NCBI RefSeq assembly: GCF_003254395.2 | Contig: NC_037638.1 | Span: forward strand, 12,049,086 to 12,113,085 | Direction of reading: 5' to 3' | DNA: 64,000 bases | Source: Apis mellifera | Taxonomy: Eukaryota; Arthropoda; Insecta; Hymenoptera; Apidae | Shown: positions 51,901 through 64,000 of the stretch, in pieces | Layout: every line of letters starts with the position of its first letter | Numbering within the stretch: the stretch's first letter is position 1 | Notes under the pieces: generated by a model | Told to the model about the DNA's origin: nothing | The model's input: only the letters and a program-made list of their open reading frames with translations | Databases searched by the model: none | Position numbers and translations under genes: made by a program

Positions 51901-54900
51901 TATCTCATTTGGGAACGCGTTCTTTGGATCCGCGTGTATCCGTGGCCGCTTACGAATATCACAACCGCGACATAACACGGTTTTTAATTATCCGCCGCGA
52001 AACTGAACAGAATTCACGAGCTTTTGTGATGTTTCAATTAAATTTGCAACGTATATGCCGATGCATCGGGGTCACGCTCGCGCAACCATAACTACTTTTA
52101 TTTAGTTACGAATATATACCGAAACCCGTTCTATTTTATTCTCTGAAAACAATATTCGCGTTTTCACGTGTACGTGCCGTGTTTATACAAATAGTTTCCC
52201 ATAATATTCATTTCGCTCCTTCTGCTTGGAGAAGTTATTGGGCGAGAGAGAGAGAGAGAAGGGAGGGGATAATGCGCAATAGACGATTGCGCACACAGAC
52301 GCGAGTACAGGTTAACATTTTTTATCCGTTGTTACGAAAAGCAGGTTAATTTATGGTTAATTTATTGTTTGTGCACCTTCGATCAAACCAACAGACAAAT
52401 ATACAACGCGACCACCATGCAGAATTGTTTGAACGATCCAACCATTGACTGACATTGTTTGCAATACCGTGTAAATTGTTGTAACAATTGTATTTCGTTC
52501 CGTAATGAATTATTACCGATTATTGATAATATAAAATTTTAATGTAACTTCATAAGAGAATTTTTTTTATAGTTATTGTTTTATCTCTCTTAAAATCTAA
52601 AATTCAATTTATTTCATTAAACTTAAGTCCCGTTAATTTGTACTTTAAATACTTTTTAATATATATATCCAACAATGTCATTTAATATTTTATAGATCTT
52701 AAAAAAATTACGAGACAAAAGAAGAAAATAAGCAATTCAACCATTGATCAAATCGCCACGATGTATGAAAAATATTTAAGGTTATGTAACGTCAGTGTAC
52801 ATATATAAGTGTACACATATACATGATTGCGGATATATGCTTTCAGTCGCAGACACGTCTGTCTTTTTCTCGGAATCGCTTCTCATCGTTTTCTTCCAGC
52901 TCTCACGGACCGTGCCTTCTTTTCCTTTCGCCCTTTCATCTTCCTGTAAGAATACCGAGACTCGCGCATAGGAGAATGCCAAAATGAGTATGAGGGCTGG
53001 TCTAATTGTAGGAGCACGGTAAAGGTATCGCAACAAAGCGGCGCCGCTTCATCTTGTATACAGTTTTGCACTCTCAACCCGCCGACGCTCGAGTGAGAGA
53101 GAGAGAGAGGGAGGGAGGGAGGGAGGGAGGGAGGGAGAGAGAGAGAGAGAGACAAAATACTTCGAGTCCACACATACAGTCTCAAACTTTCCAGGCTCTT
53201 ATGTCGATATTAGGCGCGTCTGATTTTTTTTTCTCCTTTCCTTCTTTCGCTCTAATCTAAAACCGGGAACCAATAATCATGTTTTCGAGATATTTCACGT
53301 TCTCTTCTTGTGCTTATTTTTTACGACTCGTACGAAAAAAAAAAAGAACTCGAAAATATTTTTTTAAATACAACTAATTTTATGAAAATAAAATATATTC
53401 GTACAATGATATTTTCGTGGAATTTTTGTTTTTATCGTTGTTATTATTATTATTTTTTTTCTTTCGATTTACGAAATTATAATAATAAATTCGATAAGGA
53501 AAAGGTAAAAGATAGACAACGATTACCTTTATTCGTTTCGGCAATTTATCGTTCGTTAAAATGTTTTGCGCGCGTAAAATTTATAAATATTCCACGTAAT
53601 TGGAGTGGTAATTAATCATCATAAAATGGCAACGCATAAATGTATACCCGTAAAAGCTGAAACTCATTAACGCTTTTTGTTCAATAAGTATGGTAAGTGA
53701 AGCAATAATAATAAAAAAAAAAAAAAAAAAAAGAAAAAGGGATAATAAGAGGAAGAGTGACCTCCATCGATGTTCAAAATTCGATCTTAAAAAATTCTCC
53801 TGTACATTGACCTTAAACATCCGTCACGCGCTATTGTCTCTGTAGGATGCTATTTTCATCAGCTTCGTCACGATCCACTGTACGAAAAAATCGTTCTGTT
53901 CCCTCCTCAAATTATTCAACACGTCGGACGGTAATGTCGTGTAAGACCAGTAATTAATAAACCGAAAAAAGAAAAAATAAGATGCACGCTTAAAATAATC
54001 TTCTTAAGTCTATCTTAATCATTGTCAACATTTCGAGATTTTTTTTTAAAATCGTATCTCATAATTTTATATAACTAATCACAACTAAAAAATTGAAGTT
54101 TTTATTTATTTATTTCTCGAGAATTTTCCTTCATTCAAATTTCAATTAGAGTGAAATTGTTTCATGTGATAAATTTATTTTATTAAAAAGTTATAATTAT
54201 TAGAGATACGAAAAATAACGCAAATTTCGAAAAAAATTCGATAAAAAAGCGAAGAAAGAAAAACTCGTTGTAGGATGAAAACGTTAATCGAATGAAAAGA
54301 AAACAAAATTAAATGACAAGGAAAAAAAAAGAAAAAAGAAAGAAAGAAGTTTGAACCATTATAAAACATGAATACACGTATCGAAGTAATTATATAAACA
54401 CTACTTGTGGGTAAGATTCTCTTATACTGTGGGTACAACAGTAATTACAATGATCCATTGTACATATATATGATGCTCACGAGTGTAAGCTCATTAAAGA
54501 GGTACTCAATCGTAGCTTAGCAATGTGGTTCAATGAGCAAACACTTATGCTTGTGGCTAAACGTTCTCGCACGCGTTTACCACACGCGTTTCTAACCTAC
54601 AAAACGTTATATGTATTCATGATGAAATTACTTCTTATTTTTTTAAAATGAAACAATTATGTTTGATATGTCTCTGAATCTAATATTATCGACAATATTA
54701 TCGAAAGTTATAAACGAAGAAATTTAGATTGCAAAATATTATTAGATGATTAATCGAATCGAATCGTCGATATTATGTATATTTATTATTAGTACGAATA
54801 CTATCTTATTACCGATAACAAAAAATTCGAATTCACATGACTAAGTCTATGACTAATTATGTCCACTCTCTTCATTCGAAGTAATAGTTAAATATGTCGC

Positions 54901-57838
54901 TTATCGTTGTTGCAATAATAATAATATAATTAAAAAATTTTTTGTACTTTTTAAATAACAAAATTTTGATTCTTAAGAAGATTGAAAATATTCATTTTTA
55001 AAATCTATTCTACGTAATCGAATATGTATAAGATGTTAATATAGAATATCTTTTGGAAGATCGATTCCAGAAATATGTTAAGGCTTATTTAATAAGTTAT
55101 AAAGAAGTTTGCGTTAGAGGAAGCAAGAGGGAAATAGAATGAGACCGTTCTCTGTCTCCGTTACATTACTGTTGCATTGTATTCTCATCTCGCTTCATCT
55201 AACTCAAATTACTTATAACTTAATAAACTAGCTTTAATCTATTAATATTTATAAAAATATATACGGTTTTTTTTTACTCGGATTTCGACACTATTAATAA
55301 AAGCTTAAGAATATTTAATGCTTTAAATTGAAAATTAAAATTAAACTGTTTAAGAAAGGGGTTAGGTTGCAAAGTTTATTATCATGGAACATTAATTCTA
55401 AGGGGGGGAGAAATTAATACGGAAATTTATATTTTATGCAATTTCAAGGAGTCGTGAAAATTGAAGAAGTTTAACCGTTATGAAATTTGAAATGTTTCAT
55501 TCATGCGGGTACCTATTTATTCAAGAACAAGTGCCGCCATCTGACGAATCGTATTTATCAAAGCGTGAAGCACTTTAACGCTTTCAATAATTTTCGACAT
55601 AAGTGGTACGTATGTAGCGTTGTACACATTGATCAGGGGAAACAGAAAATACATATAAGCCGAGATTCGAAGTTAATCTGGAGTCAGAAATCCCGTTGGC
55701 ACCGGTGTATGTATGTCAAAAGATAGATAAACGGTCGTATTTCAAAGTTTGCTTTATGTGTTTGGTACTTCGCTCTTAAATCTTGTTACCGATCAAATCC
55801 ACGGCTAGAAATCATTGAGAGAAAATCGTAAACTCAAACAACAAAAATATACACCGTAAGTATAAAGAGACATGGAAAAAAAAAAAAAGAAAAACAAAAA
55901 TTAGTCATCAGTAGTACACCTCACCGAGTGTTCTCTCCTACTATCGCCGCGACAATTTCAAACTGTTCTACTTATCGTTTCTACTTATCGATCGAGCTCT
56001 GGAATAATCAAATTAAACAGAATTGTATATACGATAAAATCAATAAATTAATTCAATCAAACGTGTATAATGGAGGATAAAAAAATACACTTTCGATTTA
56101 AAATAATTATATTTCAATTTTAAAATTGCAGATTTATTCGATTTCATAAATCGTAAAGCATTGTATCTCGTAGAAACTTTGTTACCATTCCTCGGTAAAA
56201 ACTTCAATTCACGTTGCGTTATATTAAAGGAAAATTTCTTTGAGGAGGGATATTATTGGAAAAAACTCCACAACAATAATCGCATCATTTGGTACACGTG
56301 AGTTGAATTAATGACCACTAAAGTTACTCGCACATAATATACACATACACACCAACGTTTTTTGCTATAATGTGTGGCACAACAGAAATCTATTTGAACA
56401 TCTACAAAGTTTATGTATGCGAGACGCGACTCTTCTGAATGCATAGAATGCTCTCGCATATTGATAATATCGAAATGGAATTTGCAACTCTTTCTCGAGT
56501 TATATACGATGAAAGTCTGTTGCCAAAAATAGCAATTTAATAACCGAAGAAGAAAAAAAATGTATTTATATCAATAATAGAATGTATAAACGACACGTGA
56601 AAGCGAAATTTTTCGAATAATAGTAATTTAATTTTTAAAACCTGCCAACCAATCGAATAAAAGTATGGAAATTTTATTATATTATGCATATAAAAATAAA
56701 ATAACATCGAACGTTTTTATTAATACATTTATGAAGATTTATATCATGAAATTCATCGAAGATATTAAACGTATATACATGTATTAACGATATATTTCAA
56801 TTTTTCAAATATAACGTAATATAAAAATGTAACTCGAAACGAATCGAAATTTCTATTATTATATCGAACGAACGAATACATTTTCGTAATTTTTATGAAA
56901 AAAATTTAAATAGAAGAATTGAAGATGATTCTCGACTATTCGAATAATTATTTGACTATTACCTACAATAACGAAGAGAAACGAGACGAGAAACAAAGAA
57001 CAGAATAATCGACGAAGAGGAAAAACGATTCTACGCGAAGAGTTGTGTTAGAAAAGCATGGAAAAAAATTTTCTCCTCCCTCCCTCTCCTTTTTCATTGC
57101 ACAATTTCCTTAATAGTTAAGGATATACACGGATTAAAGCTTAATGGGGAAAGATGATTCCTCTCCATTAACATATTCTCGGATTGGATTATAACAGGTC
57201 ACGTTATAATCTACGTCGATTACGTGTTACATGCGTTTCGCTTGCGTGGTGTGCCACGATAAATGGATAATACATTCGCATAATGACACGAAGAACTGGT
57301 GAAATAAATATATATATACCATTCTAATAATTCCATTCTTCTCTATCGTGAAATTATATATTTATATTTTCTATATAGTTTGATTTTTACGTGTAATATG
57401 TATATTTTGAATGTTTTTATCTTGCAAGAAAATTTATCTAATATCTGAAAGAAAACAAATGATACTTTTATTATATTATATTAAAAATAAAATTTTAGTT
57501 CTGAGATAGCACAATAATTAAATTAATAACACAATGATTTCTGTGACATATAAAAAATATATTTAATAATTATTTATCAGTATTTAAAATTTTAATTGAA
57601 TGTTGCAATTGAACAAAAATGTTTAAATATCTGGTATTAAGAATTTGAGCAAATATGATATTATGTGATTTTGTTAAAGTCGTTTATTCACTCTTAATGA
57701 AATCTACGATCACGTACTGTAATACGTTTTTCAGTTCATGACAAATTGCGCGGTATGAGTTTTTTTCATCATGCATTGGCGAACCGCAAATTACGTTAGT
57801 GTTCTCCGTCGATAAAGTGCAAATCACCACCAAGTTTT
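48901..57838. other. Gene-poor DNA with GA/GGGA simple repeats
   Basis: No splice-supported coding exon. A GC-richer island spans 50200-50600. Simple repeats: poly-T at 50126-50148, (TA)n at about 51680-51699, (GA)n at 52244-52259, GA/GGGA at 53094-53152 and a poly-A at about 53713. A 19-bp motif shared with 15.99 kb lies at 55527-55545. The inverted repeat AAAGGAAG/CTTCCTTT brackets 49795-49820. Confidence 0.35.
53094..53152. repeat. Compound (GA)n(GGGA)n(GA)n microsatellite
   Basis: A GA run leads into about seven GGGA units and back into GA, visible directly. The strand asymmetry (all purine) makes triplex or G-rich structure possible. Confidence 0.95.
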
Positions 57839-57839
57839 T

Positions 57840-57916
57840 CTCTCGCTTGAAAGCGAGAGTTTACTTAATATCGTGGGTGAGCTGGAGTTATGCATGTCCA
57901 CGATATTTGAGGTTAT
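57840..57916 (+). ncRNA. Candidate structured element: two adjacent perfect hairpins
   Basis: Hairpin 1: CTCTCGCTT (57840-57848) and AAGCGAGAG (57851-57859) are exact reverse complements. Hairpin 2: AATATCGTGG (57867-57876) and CCACGATATT (57898-57907) are exact reverse complements with a 21-nt loop that can pair further inward through G-U pairs and outward through three more pairs after one bulge. Hairpin 2 is of pre-miRNA size but its duplex is shorter than typical, so its nature is open. Confidence 0.25.
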
Positions 57917-59065
57917 CCGTGATTGCAATAATATTTTTCAAATTCTATTATAAGTTTAACGCGAAAAAGAGAGAGAGAGTGAATAAGTGAACAAAATTAA
58001 AAAGTTAAAAATGAACATGGAAGTAATTGTAAATTTAACTTATATATCGAAGTAAAATAAAATAATCGAACATAAGTATAATTAATAGAATTATTCGTGC
58101 AATTTTTATAATTTATAAATGAAATATATAATTATATAAAAAAATTTATATAATTTCATGGTTATTATTCAATTATTATAATTTTGTCACGTTCGAATCT
58201 TGTAAGAAATTTGAAGGTTATACGTATCTATGTGTATCTATGTTTCACAGTCAGATGTCGTTACTTGTTTTCTTTGTAACGTCGATGTACTGTTGCGATG
58301 GAAAAAATTATACACGTATTATATACGTTAAATTGTGGATTTAAATATATATATATAGAAAGAGAGAAGGAAATTAACAATGTTGGCATGAAAAATTTGT
58401 ATGAAACAAAAAAAAATACAGTACGTTGAAAAAGACTTTAATTCAGGAAAAGAAGAAGAACGCGAGATACAAGTTTGCCAACCACTACCGTGAATTTAAA
58501 CGTTTTTAGCGCTTTCCACTATTCAGCTAGGCTCCATCGCGCTTCAATTTAAACGAATGCGAAAAACATTTCTCCCGATGTTTTTTTTTCTCGTTTTATT
58601 TAAACACCATGTTCCCACTTCACCGAGTTTTCTAGCTTGGTTGGTCAGTTCACAAACGCGTGTAGAAAAACTAGCGGAAACGAAACACAACGATGACACC
58701 AGAAATCGCTATTTTATTCTCTTTTTTTTCTTTTTTCTTTTTTTATTTTTGTGTTTGACATGCGAGAGATTGCACAAATGGAATCGTCAGTTTGTTACAA
58801 TAATAATATCTAATTTTGCGTGTTTTTTTCTGAGAAAAATACCAATGGCCCTAAATTAATCCGAAATTTAAAAGAAAATAAGAAATATGAAATTAATTAA
58901 TTTTCGTTTTGCATTAATAAAAATTCTTTGATATTATACTATTGAATTTTATCCATATGTATGTGTCTAGTGTATTTATTATTTCTATCTACTATTTATT
59001 TTTATGTTATATATTAAAATATATAACGAATGTATAAAATGTATATATATAGAATATATCAAACT
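57917..59065. other. Gene-poor DNA left of MITE copy B
   Basis: AT-rich to mixed, with a T-rich stretch near 58723-58755. No coding exon or repeat was recognised. Confidence 0.35.
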
Positions 59066-59345
59066 TAATTAGAGATTCCTGAGGTAATTTCAAGCAATAT
59101 ATTTTTTTTTTGTAAAAACTTTATCAACTAATTATTAACAAAAAAAACATTGATCAATCACTGGAGCACGTCTAATTTAGCCATGATGGTAGTGTTGGCT
59201 ATGTGTTGGCGACGAGCACGAACAAATTCAGGCAATATATGTCAAAGAAAGTTTTGTTAATAACTCGTTAACAAAACCGTAACGAAAATTTTTGCAAAGG
59301 AAAATATTACTTGAAATTAACTCAAGGACTTCTAATTAACGAATG
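59066..59345. mobile_element. MITE-like element, diverged copy B
   Basis: The left arm (59070-59143, with GATTCCTGAGGTAATTTCAA and TTATTAACAAAA) matches the reverse complement of the right arm (59250-59335). The whole element also aligns with copy A at 35.66 kb: shared blocks include GATTCCTGA, the interior TGATG-TAG-GTTGG-ATG-GGCG-CGAACAAA, TTAATAACT and ACGAAAATTTTTGC. It is shorter (about 280 bp) and more degraded, with no coding capacity. Confidence 0.6.
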
Positions 59346-62300
59346 TTCCTATATTTTTGACATATTATCGAGCACATGCTAACATAAATAAATATATGGC
59401 TATCATAATAAGAATGCTTTTGTTTAGTAATATATTATAAATAAACAGATTTATTAATGTTTCGAAAACTAATAAATATTCAAAGATATTTAGATATTCA
59501 CCTCCTCTCTTCATCAAGAAAATGATTTAAATTTTAATATAATCAACCAGAGATCCTTTTCGAAAAAACAGTCTTAATTTTTATCTCGATATTATATATT
59601 AACAACAAAAATATGAAATAAATGTTCTTGGAAATAAAAAAAAAACAATATATTTTTCATATATATGTATGAAAATATCCTAAAGGAGAACAAAATATAT
59701 TTCATATTTAAACGAATTACAATTCTCCCGTGCAATCAATTTCATTCGTTTATGTTATTTATATTTATAAAAATGTAAAAAAAGAGAAAAAATACGAGCA
59801 TTATCAATTACTTTTTTTACTGCCGTTTTTTTTTTTTTTTTGCTTCGTCCATGTTCTCACCAATAAGTCAACGATTTTGTTGCTTCCCTTTTCGATTATC
59901 TCTCGATCGTTTTTCTTTCCTCTTTTTCTTTCAATTCGAGAGAGAGAGAGAGCGCATCTCCTTTCCCTCCTACTCACGGTCGGAATCAAACGAAAGAAGG
60001 CACCACTTCGACTTCGAAGTCCAGCCAGTGTCATTATCTAAAACGTTCCGAGGTAAGCTATTAAATGCCATTGGTATCTTTCTCGGTGGCCTGTTTGTCG
60101 TGCTTGTCGTTCTTCTCTCCTTTGTGCCGACTGACTGCCCACAGTCTTCCAAGCTCGTGGCTTAGACATGGGTGGCCTTTTCTTTTTCTTCTCTATATAC
60201 CTCGTGTTATAAAGAACGAAGAATCAAGAAAGGAACAAGAACATTACGAACGATCCAGAAGCAAGAGAGGAAGAAGGAGAACGGTGCGGATAGGTAGAAC
60301 TTCTCCCCACTCTCTCCCCAATCCTGGTTTTACCCATTTCTTTCTATCCATCTGTCTTTTTCTCACACTCACCGAGAACTGACATTCCAACTGCCTATTT
60401 CGAGAATGACTGGACTCGTTTTGTGTCGCGACATGTACCTGTGTATCCCCCTCCCTTCTCCCTCTATTCGTTGGAATCATGCCAGTTTCGCCGGCAGCAC
60501 AGACTCGCCCAAATGTTCTCGTCTTTCTCACACCTATATCGCAAATCTACACGTACATTCTCCTTCTATACTCACACACTTTTCCTTGCCATCCTTCTTT
60601 CTCGCTCCTTGCACCGACATTTTCGTTCGATACTGGGGCGCGTGCGACTACACTAGATGGTAGTATATGTCCCTCTGTATCTGTCCCCCACCTATCCCGC
60701 AACCCTCGTTCATTTGCTTTCCTTTCACGCTGCCTCCTTTCTTTTCTTTCTTTTCACACCATTCCTTTTGTCCGTTTGTATCACATTGGGCGTACGTGGC
60801 GCATATGTGGCAAAGAGGGTAATAATTATCACTACGAATAACCCAGTCTCCTTTGTGCCGTGTAAGAAAATATCCGTCGCAAGTAGCAGTGGAAGTGGAA
60901 TGGAAGATACCGTCGTTGCTTACAGCGCCTTCTATACACACTTTCATTGCTCGCAAAGCTCCCTCCTCTCTTTCTCTCAACTGGAGAAGGAACTGGGATA
61001 ATTTCTACCGGCGAATATAGTCGGATGAACAATAGTAAAAGTAAATAGTTACAGAGAAGTGTAAATAGAGTTTCTAGATTCCGTTGATCATTCATTATCC
61101 TATGATTTTGAAGTGGTCTCTTGGAAAACAACGAGGTTAGATCTCCGTACATAAGTTACATGTGATCATACATATAGGTTATACGTACATTGGTTTTGTA
61201 ACAATCATTTCAACCAACGAGATATCGTACATGCGATATTTGAATACGATAATTATATATAATATACAATAATATTTTTAAGTTAGTTTTCTTCTAATTT
61301 TATCAATTTCAAGATATTTATCAAAAAAATTGTTACAGTACACAGAATTATAGAAATATATATCCATATATATATATATATATATATATATATCCATGAC
61401 AGTGTGTATATCACAGCAACTGTTATAAAATATATATAATAAATGAATTGGCTCAAAAGCTTTTTCAAATAAATATCTCAAGACAATTTTAATTATTATA
61501 ATTTCAATAATCTTGTTTTATTTTCACATTCCACAAATCTCTCTCTCTGTCATGAATATGTATATAAAAATTTTGTGTAACAGTAAGAATCTTTCTTGGC
61601 GAATATCTCAAAAGTTATCCAGAATAATATCCTTGATAATATATATATATATATATTATATATTACAATCCTGTAATGCATAATTTACACTGTATAAAAT
61701 AGCATAATTATAACTTTAAAAGTCGATAAAAAAAAAAGAAGAAGTTAAATGATTTTAATATGAGAATACAATTGGTTAATTAAAGTGACGGGAAAGGTAT
61801 GGTAACAAATTTGTTACGTGCAAATTATATACTCCACGGCACCGTTCAATTTGCACCGGAATAGCTTTTCTTCCTACTCCAGGCAACAAGGTGAAACGCG
61901 CAGTTTCAGGGAGAGAATAGTTATCACTCTGTACATTCCCTCTCCATCTCGACCATATCCCACCCACCCCCTCGCTCTTTGCACTCCATCTTTCTCACGC
62001 CCTAAGCCACGATTTGTCTCTTTACCCGGGTGCATGTGTATCCAGGTTTGTGTGTATCCCGTTGAAAGGGCTCGGAGCGCTCGGTCGAGCGCAAGCAGTG
62101 GCGGCTATTCAAAAGTGTATTGCAAAAATTCCGCCGATAGAGGGCGAACTTCTCTCCCTCCCCTTGATGCATAGGCAAATCTCGTTCCGTGAAGTGACTC
62201 GAAAACGTAATTTCGACGGGTAAGCTGACAGAGAAGAAGCGACAGATTGAAACCTGGCTGGAATAGTTAACTCTGATATTCATCCAGGATCCTCGCGCCT

Positions 62301-63381
62301 CCTATCTCTTTCACACACATACATATATATACACATACATTCTGAGACTTTTCTATATTGTCATTGGTTGTTTACATTGCACATCCATGTATATCCATCC
62401 ATATTTCCTCATCATTGAAATTATATATATTGCTATGCTTTATACATATAATAAATTTGATTTATTGTTCATGTATTGCTCGTTTGTTGTATTCCTGAAG
62501 TATATCGAATAATTATTTTACATTCATTATCATCCTTGCTTCCTTTATGGTATCGAAAAAGGAAGGAGAGAGAGAGAGAGAGAGGAGGAAAAGGGCGGAC
62601 AAGAAGAGCGGAATGAAAGAGATTTATGAATAAAGCATTTAATTATATTTTTTCCGAGTATTCTCCTTTGTGCATTCAAGCATAACCCTTTATCCGCAGG
62701 ATTCGTTAAGTTAAGTGGTTTCAGGGGCTATCCTTTCTTTCTCTCTCACTCTAACCTCTAAAGGTAGCGGACGAAGGGTGGAGACAGCTATAATTTAGCC
62801 TGCACTTGCTTATTTACTACGCCCATTATCGTCATAACGCAGTTTGCAAGCTTTCGCGCATTTTAGCACTGTTAGTTAGGGGTAAGATTGAGGGATTGAA
62901 GGGAAAGAGGGTAGAACGGAAGAGAATGATGGAGAACAAAGAGACTGGGAGAGTAGAGGGAGATAGAATATTGACGAATGTGTTTCCATAATGAATGAAA
63001 AGAAACGTATGATGTAGTTAATAAACTTCTAACATTTTATAGAAAGTTTTAAGAAACTTGAATCAGTTTAAAAAAATGTATGCCAACTCGGTTTAAACGC
63101 GACAAATTTGTATTAATAATTATCCAAAAGATAAAATATTTTTCTCGCATTCATTATTTTATACAAACTAATGCAGAAACTTGGTATGAGAAAAGTTAAG
63201 GATGAGGCAACATAGTGAAAAATAAAAATGCAATAAAAACGAAGATAAAAGAACAAAAAACTTGGCTAAGAAAATAAGAACAGAAAAATAAATAAAGAAA
63301 AATTTATATATATATATATATATATATATAAATTAATATTATTAAGAATATATGTATATATATAGACACACACACACTTAC
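59346..63381. other. Gene-poor, pyrimidine-rich DNA
   Basis: CT-rich low-complexity DNA from 59.8 to 61.0 kb creates many open frames on both strands; none has splice signals or recognisable protein sequence. (TA)n runs lie at about 61365-61392 and 63304-63330, and (GA)n at about 62566-62584. A GC-richer block at 61840-62220 has no assignable content. Confidence 0.35.
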
Positions 63382-63544
63382 TTGGTTTCTAAGGATTCTA
63401 AGGATTCTTCGGATTTTTGTTGCTTGATTCCTAAGGATAATTGCTTATCGCGGTCGTCTGGTATTCAACGGTAACCTAATAATAGGAGGCCGTTTTCGTG
63501 GAAGTGAGGAAAGTCGTTGTTCCGAATTATTCCCCGCCTCGGAC
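63382..63544 (-). other. Candidate 163-nt non-coding internal exon
   Basis: On the minus strand a strong acceptor (CCTTGTTGCAG|GTCCGAGG) and a strong donor (AAACCAA|gtaagtg) bound a GC-richer block. All three frames contain stops and there is no ATG, so it would be untranslated: a 5' UTR exon of a minus-strand gene such as the PRRT-like gene, or part of a long non-coding RNA. Confidence 0.35.
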
Positions 63545-64000
63545 CTGCAACAAGGCGCATAAAACGAAATTAATGCGGCAATAATCGTTTTGAGCATAGC
63601 GTAATTCGTTAAGCCAACCTCTCTTGAGGTCGGTTTAATTCTATAATAATTGTTCTACATGGCAACTAATCACTGTGATATTACATATCTGCGCCTCTCA
63701 TAAGTGGCGTGCGTTACTCTATGCGCCATCTCGAATCAGTTTTACTCGAATCTAACCTCAATTTTTACACGTTTATTTTTCTCTTCCTTTTTTTCTTTTT
63801 TTAATTTTCTTTGCTGATACTAGCCGAAAACTGGCATTATGCCATACATTTCGTAATATTACGGGAAACGTATCCATAAATTTATTACTCTTTACGAGAT
63901 ATTTCTTTTTTTTTTTATCCTCAAAAACATTAACTTTATCGACAAAGCGATTCCCGTATATTAGATATTAAAATCATGGATAATAAGCAAAAATTTTTAT
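63545..64000. other. Right edge, no feature recognised
   Basis: Mixed composition with T-rich runs near 63787 and 63906. A GCGCCATCT box at 63722-63730 resembles the motif seen elsewhere in the window. No gene is supported. Confidence 0.35.

Noticed and set aside
59804..61152. Numerous open frames of 60-120 codons on both strands
   Set aside because: They come from CT/GA-rich low-complexity DNA, overlap one another in all frames, and show no splice signals or recognisable protein sequence.
1..64000. CRISPR arrays, operons or phage-type systems
   Set aside because: The window is clearly eukaryotic, with spliced genes; no regularly spaced direct repeats or prokaryotic gene clusters are present.

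Overview
The window looks like nuclear DNA from a hymenopteran insect, most likely a bee. The basis is extreme AT richness with short AT-rich introns, GT-AG intron-exon genes, (TA)n and (CT)n microsatellites, and single-copy genes with insect-like protein sequences. I can support seven protein-coding genes, all in the first 31 kb; six are on the minus strand. All exon models were joined by eye from splice signals, reading phase and family knowledge, with no transcript evidence.

Layout. 1-2751: AT-rich intergenic DNA. 2752-4747 (-): Nuf2, a kinetochore NDC80-complex subunit, 8 exons, 424 aa. 5519-7471 (+): GRASP55/65 Golgi stacking protein, 7 exons, 432 aa, head-to-head with Nuf2. 8242-8679 (-): NDUFB11/ESSS complex I subunit, one exon. 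9839-10793 (-): Spc24, a second NDC80-complex subunit, 5 exons, 203 aa. 12992-14836 (-), probably starting near 17.9 kb: a single-pass membrane receptor-like protein with a small cysteine-rich ectodomain. 20320-21376 (-): histone chaperone Asf1, 3 exons, 198 aa, with an E2F-type site upstream. 26904-30621 (-): a proline-rich multi-pass membrane protein of the PRRT3/PRRT4 type, with a 2.1-kb GC-rich main exon, a His/Gln-rich tail exon and a 39-nt phase-neutral microexon not open enough to stand out as an ORF.

From about 31 kb to 64 kb I find no convincing coding exon. The DNA is less AT-rich than the first 22 kb and carries microsatellites, two diverged copies of an inverted-repeat MITE-like element (35.66-36.04 kb and 59.07-59.35 kb), a possible enhancer cluster with octamer, RFX X-box and SOX-like sites (48.6-48.9 kb), a pair of perfect hairpins (57.84-57.91 kb), and a well-bounded but untranslatable exon-like block (63382-63544). 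The PRRT-like start exon has a good 3' splice site just upstream of its ATG, so much of this desert may be a large 5' intron plus regulatory DNA of that gene; this is inference.

Functional theme: the first half groups general cell-division and housekeeping genes (Nuf2, Spc24, Asf1, Golgi stacking, respiration). The second half has the character of a developmentally or neurally regulated locus with one large membrane-protein gene and long flanks.
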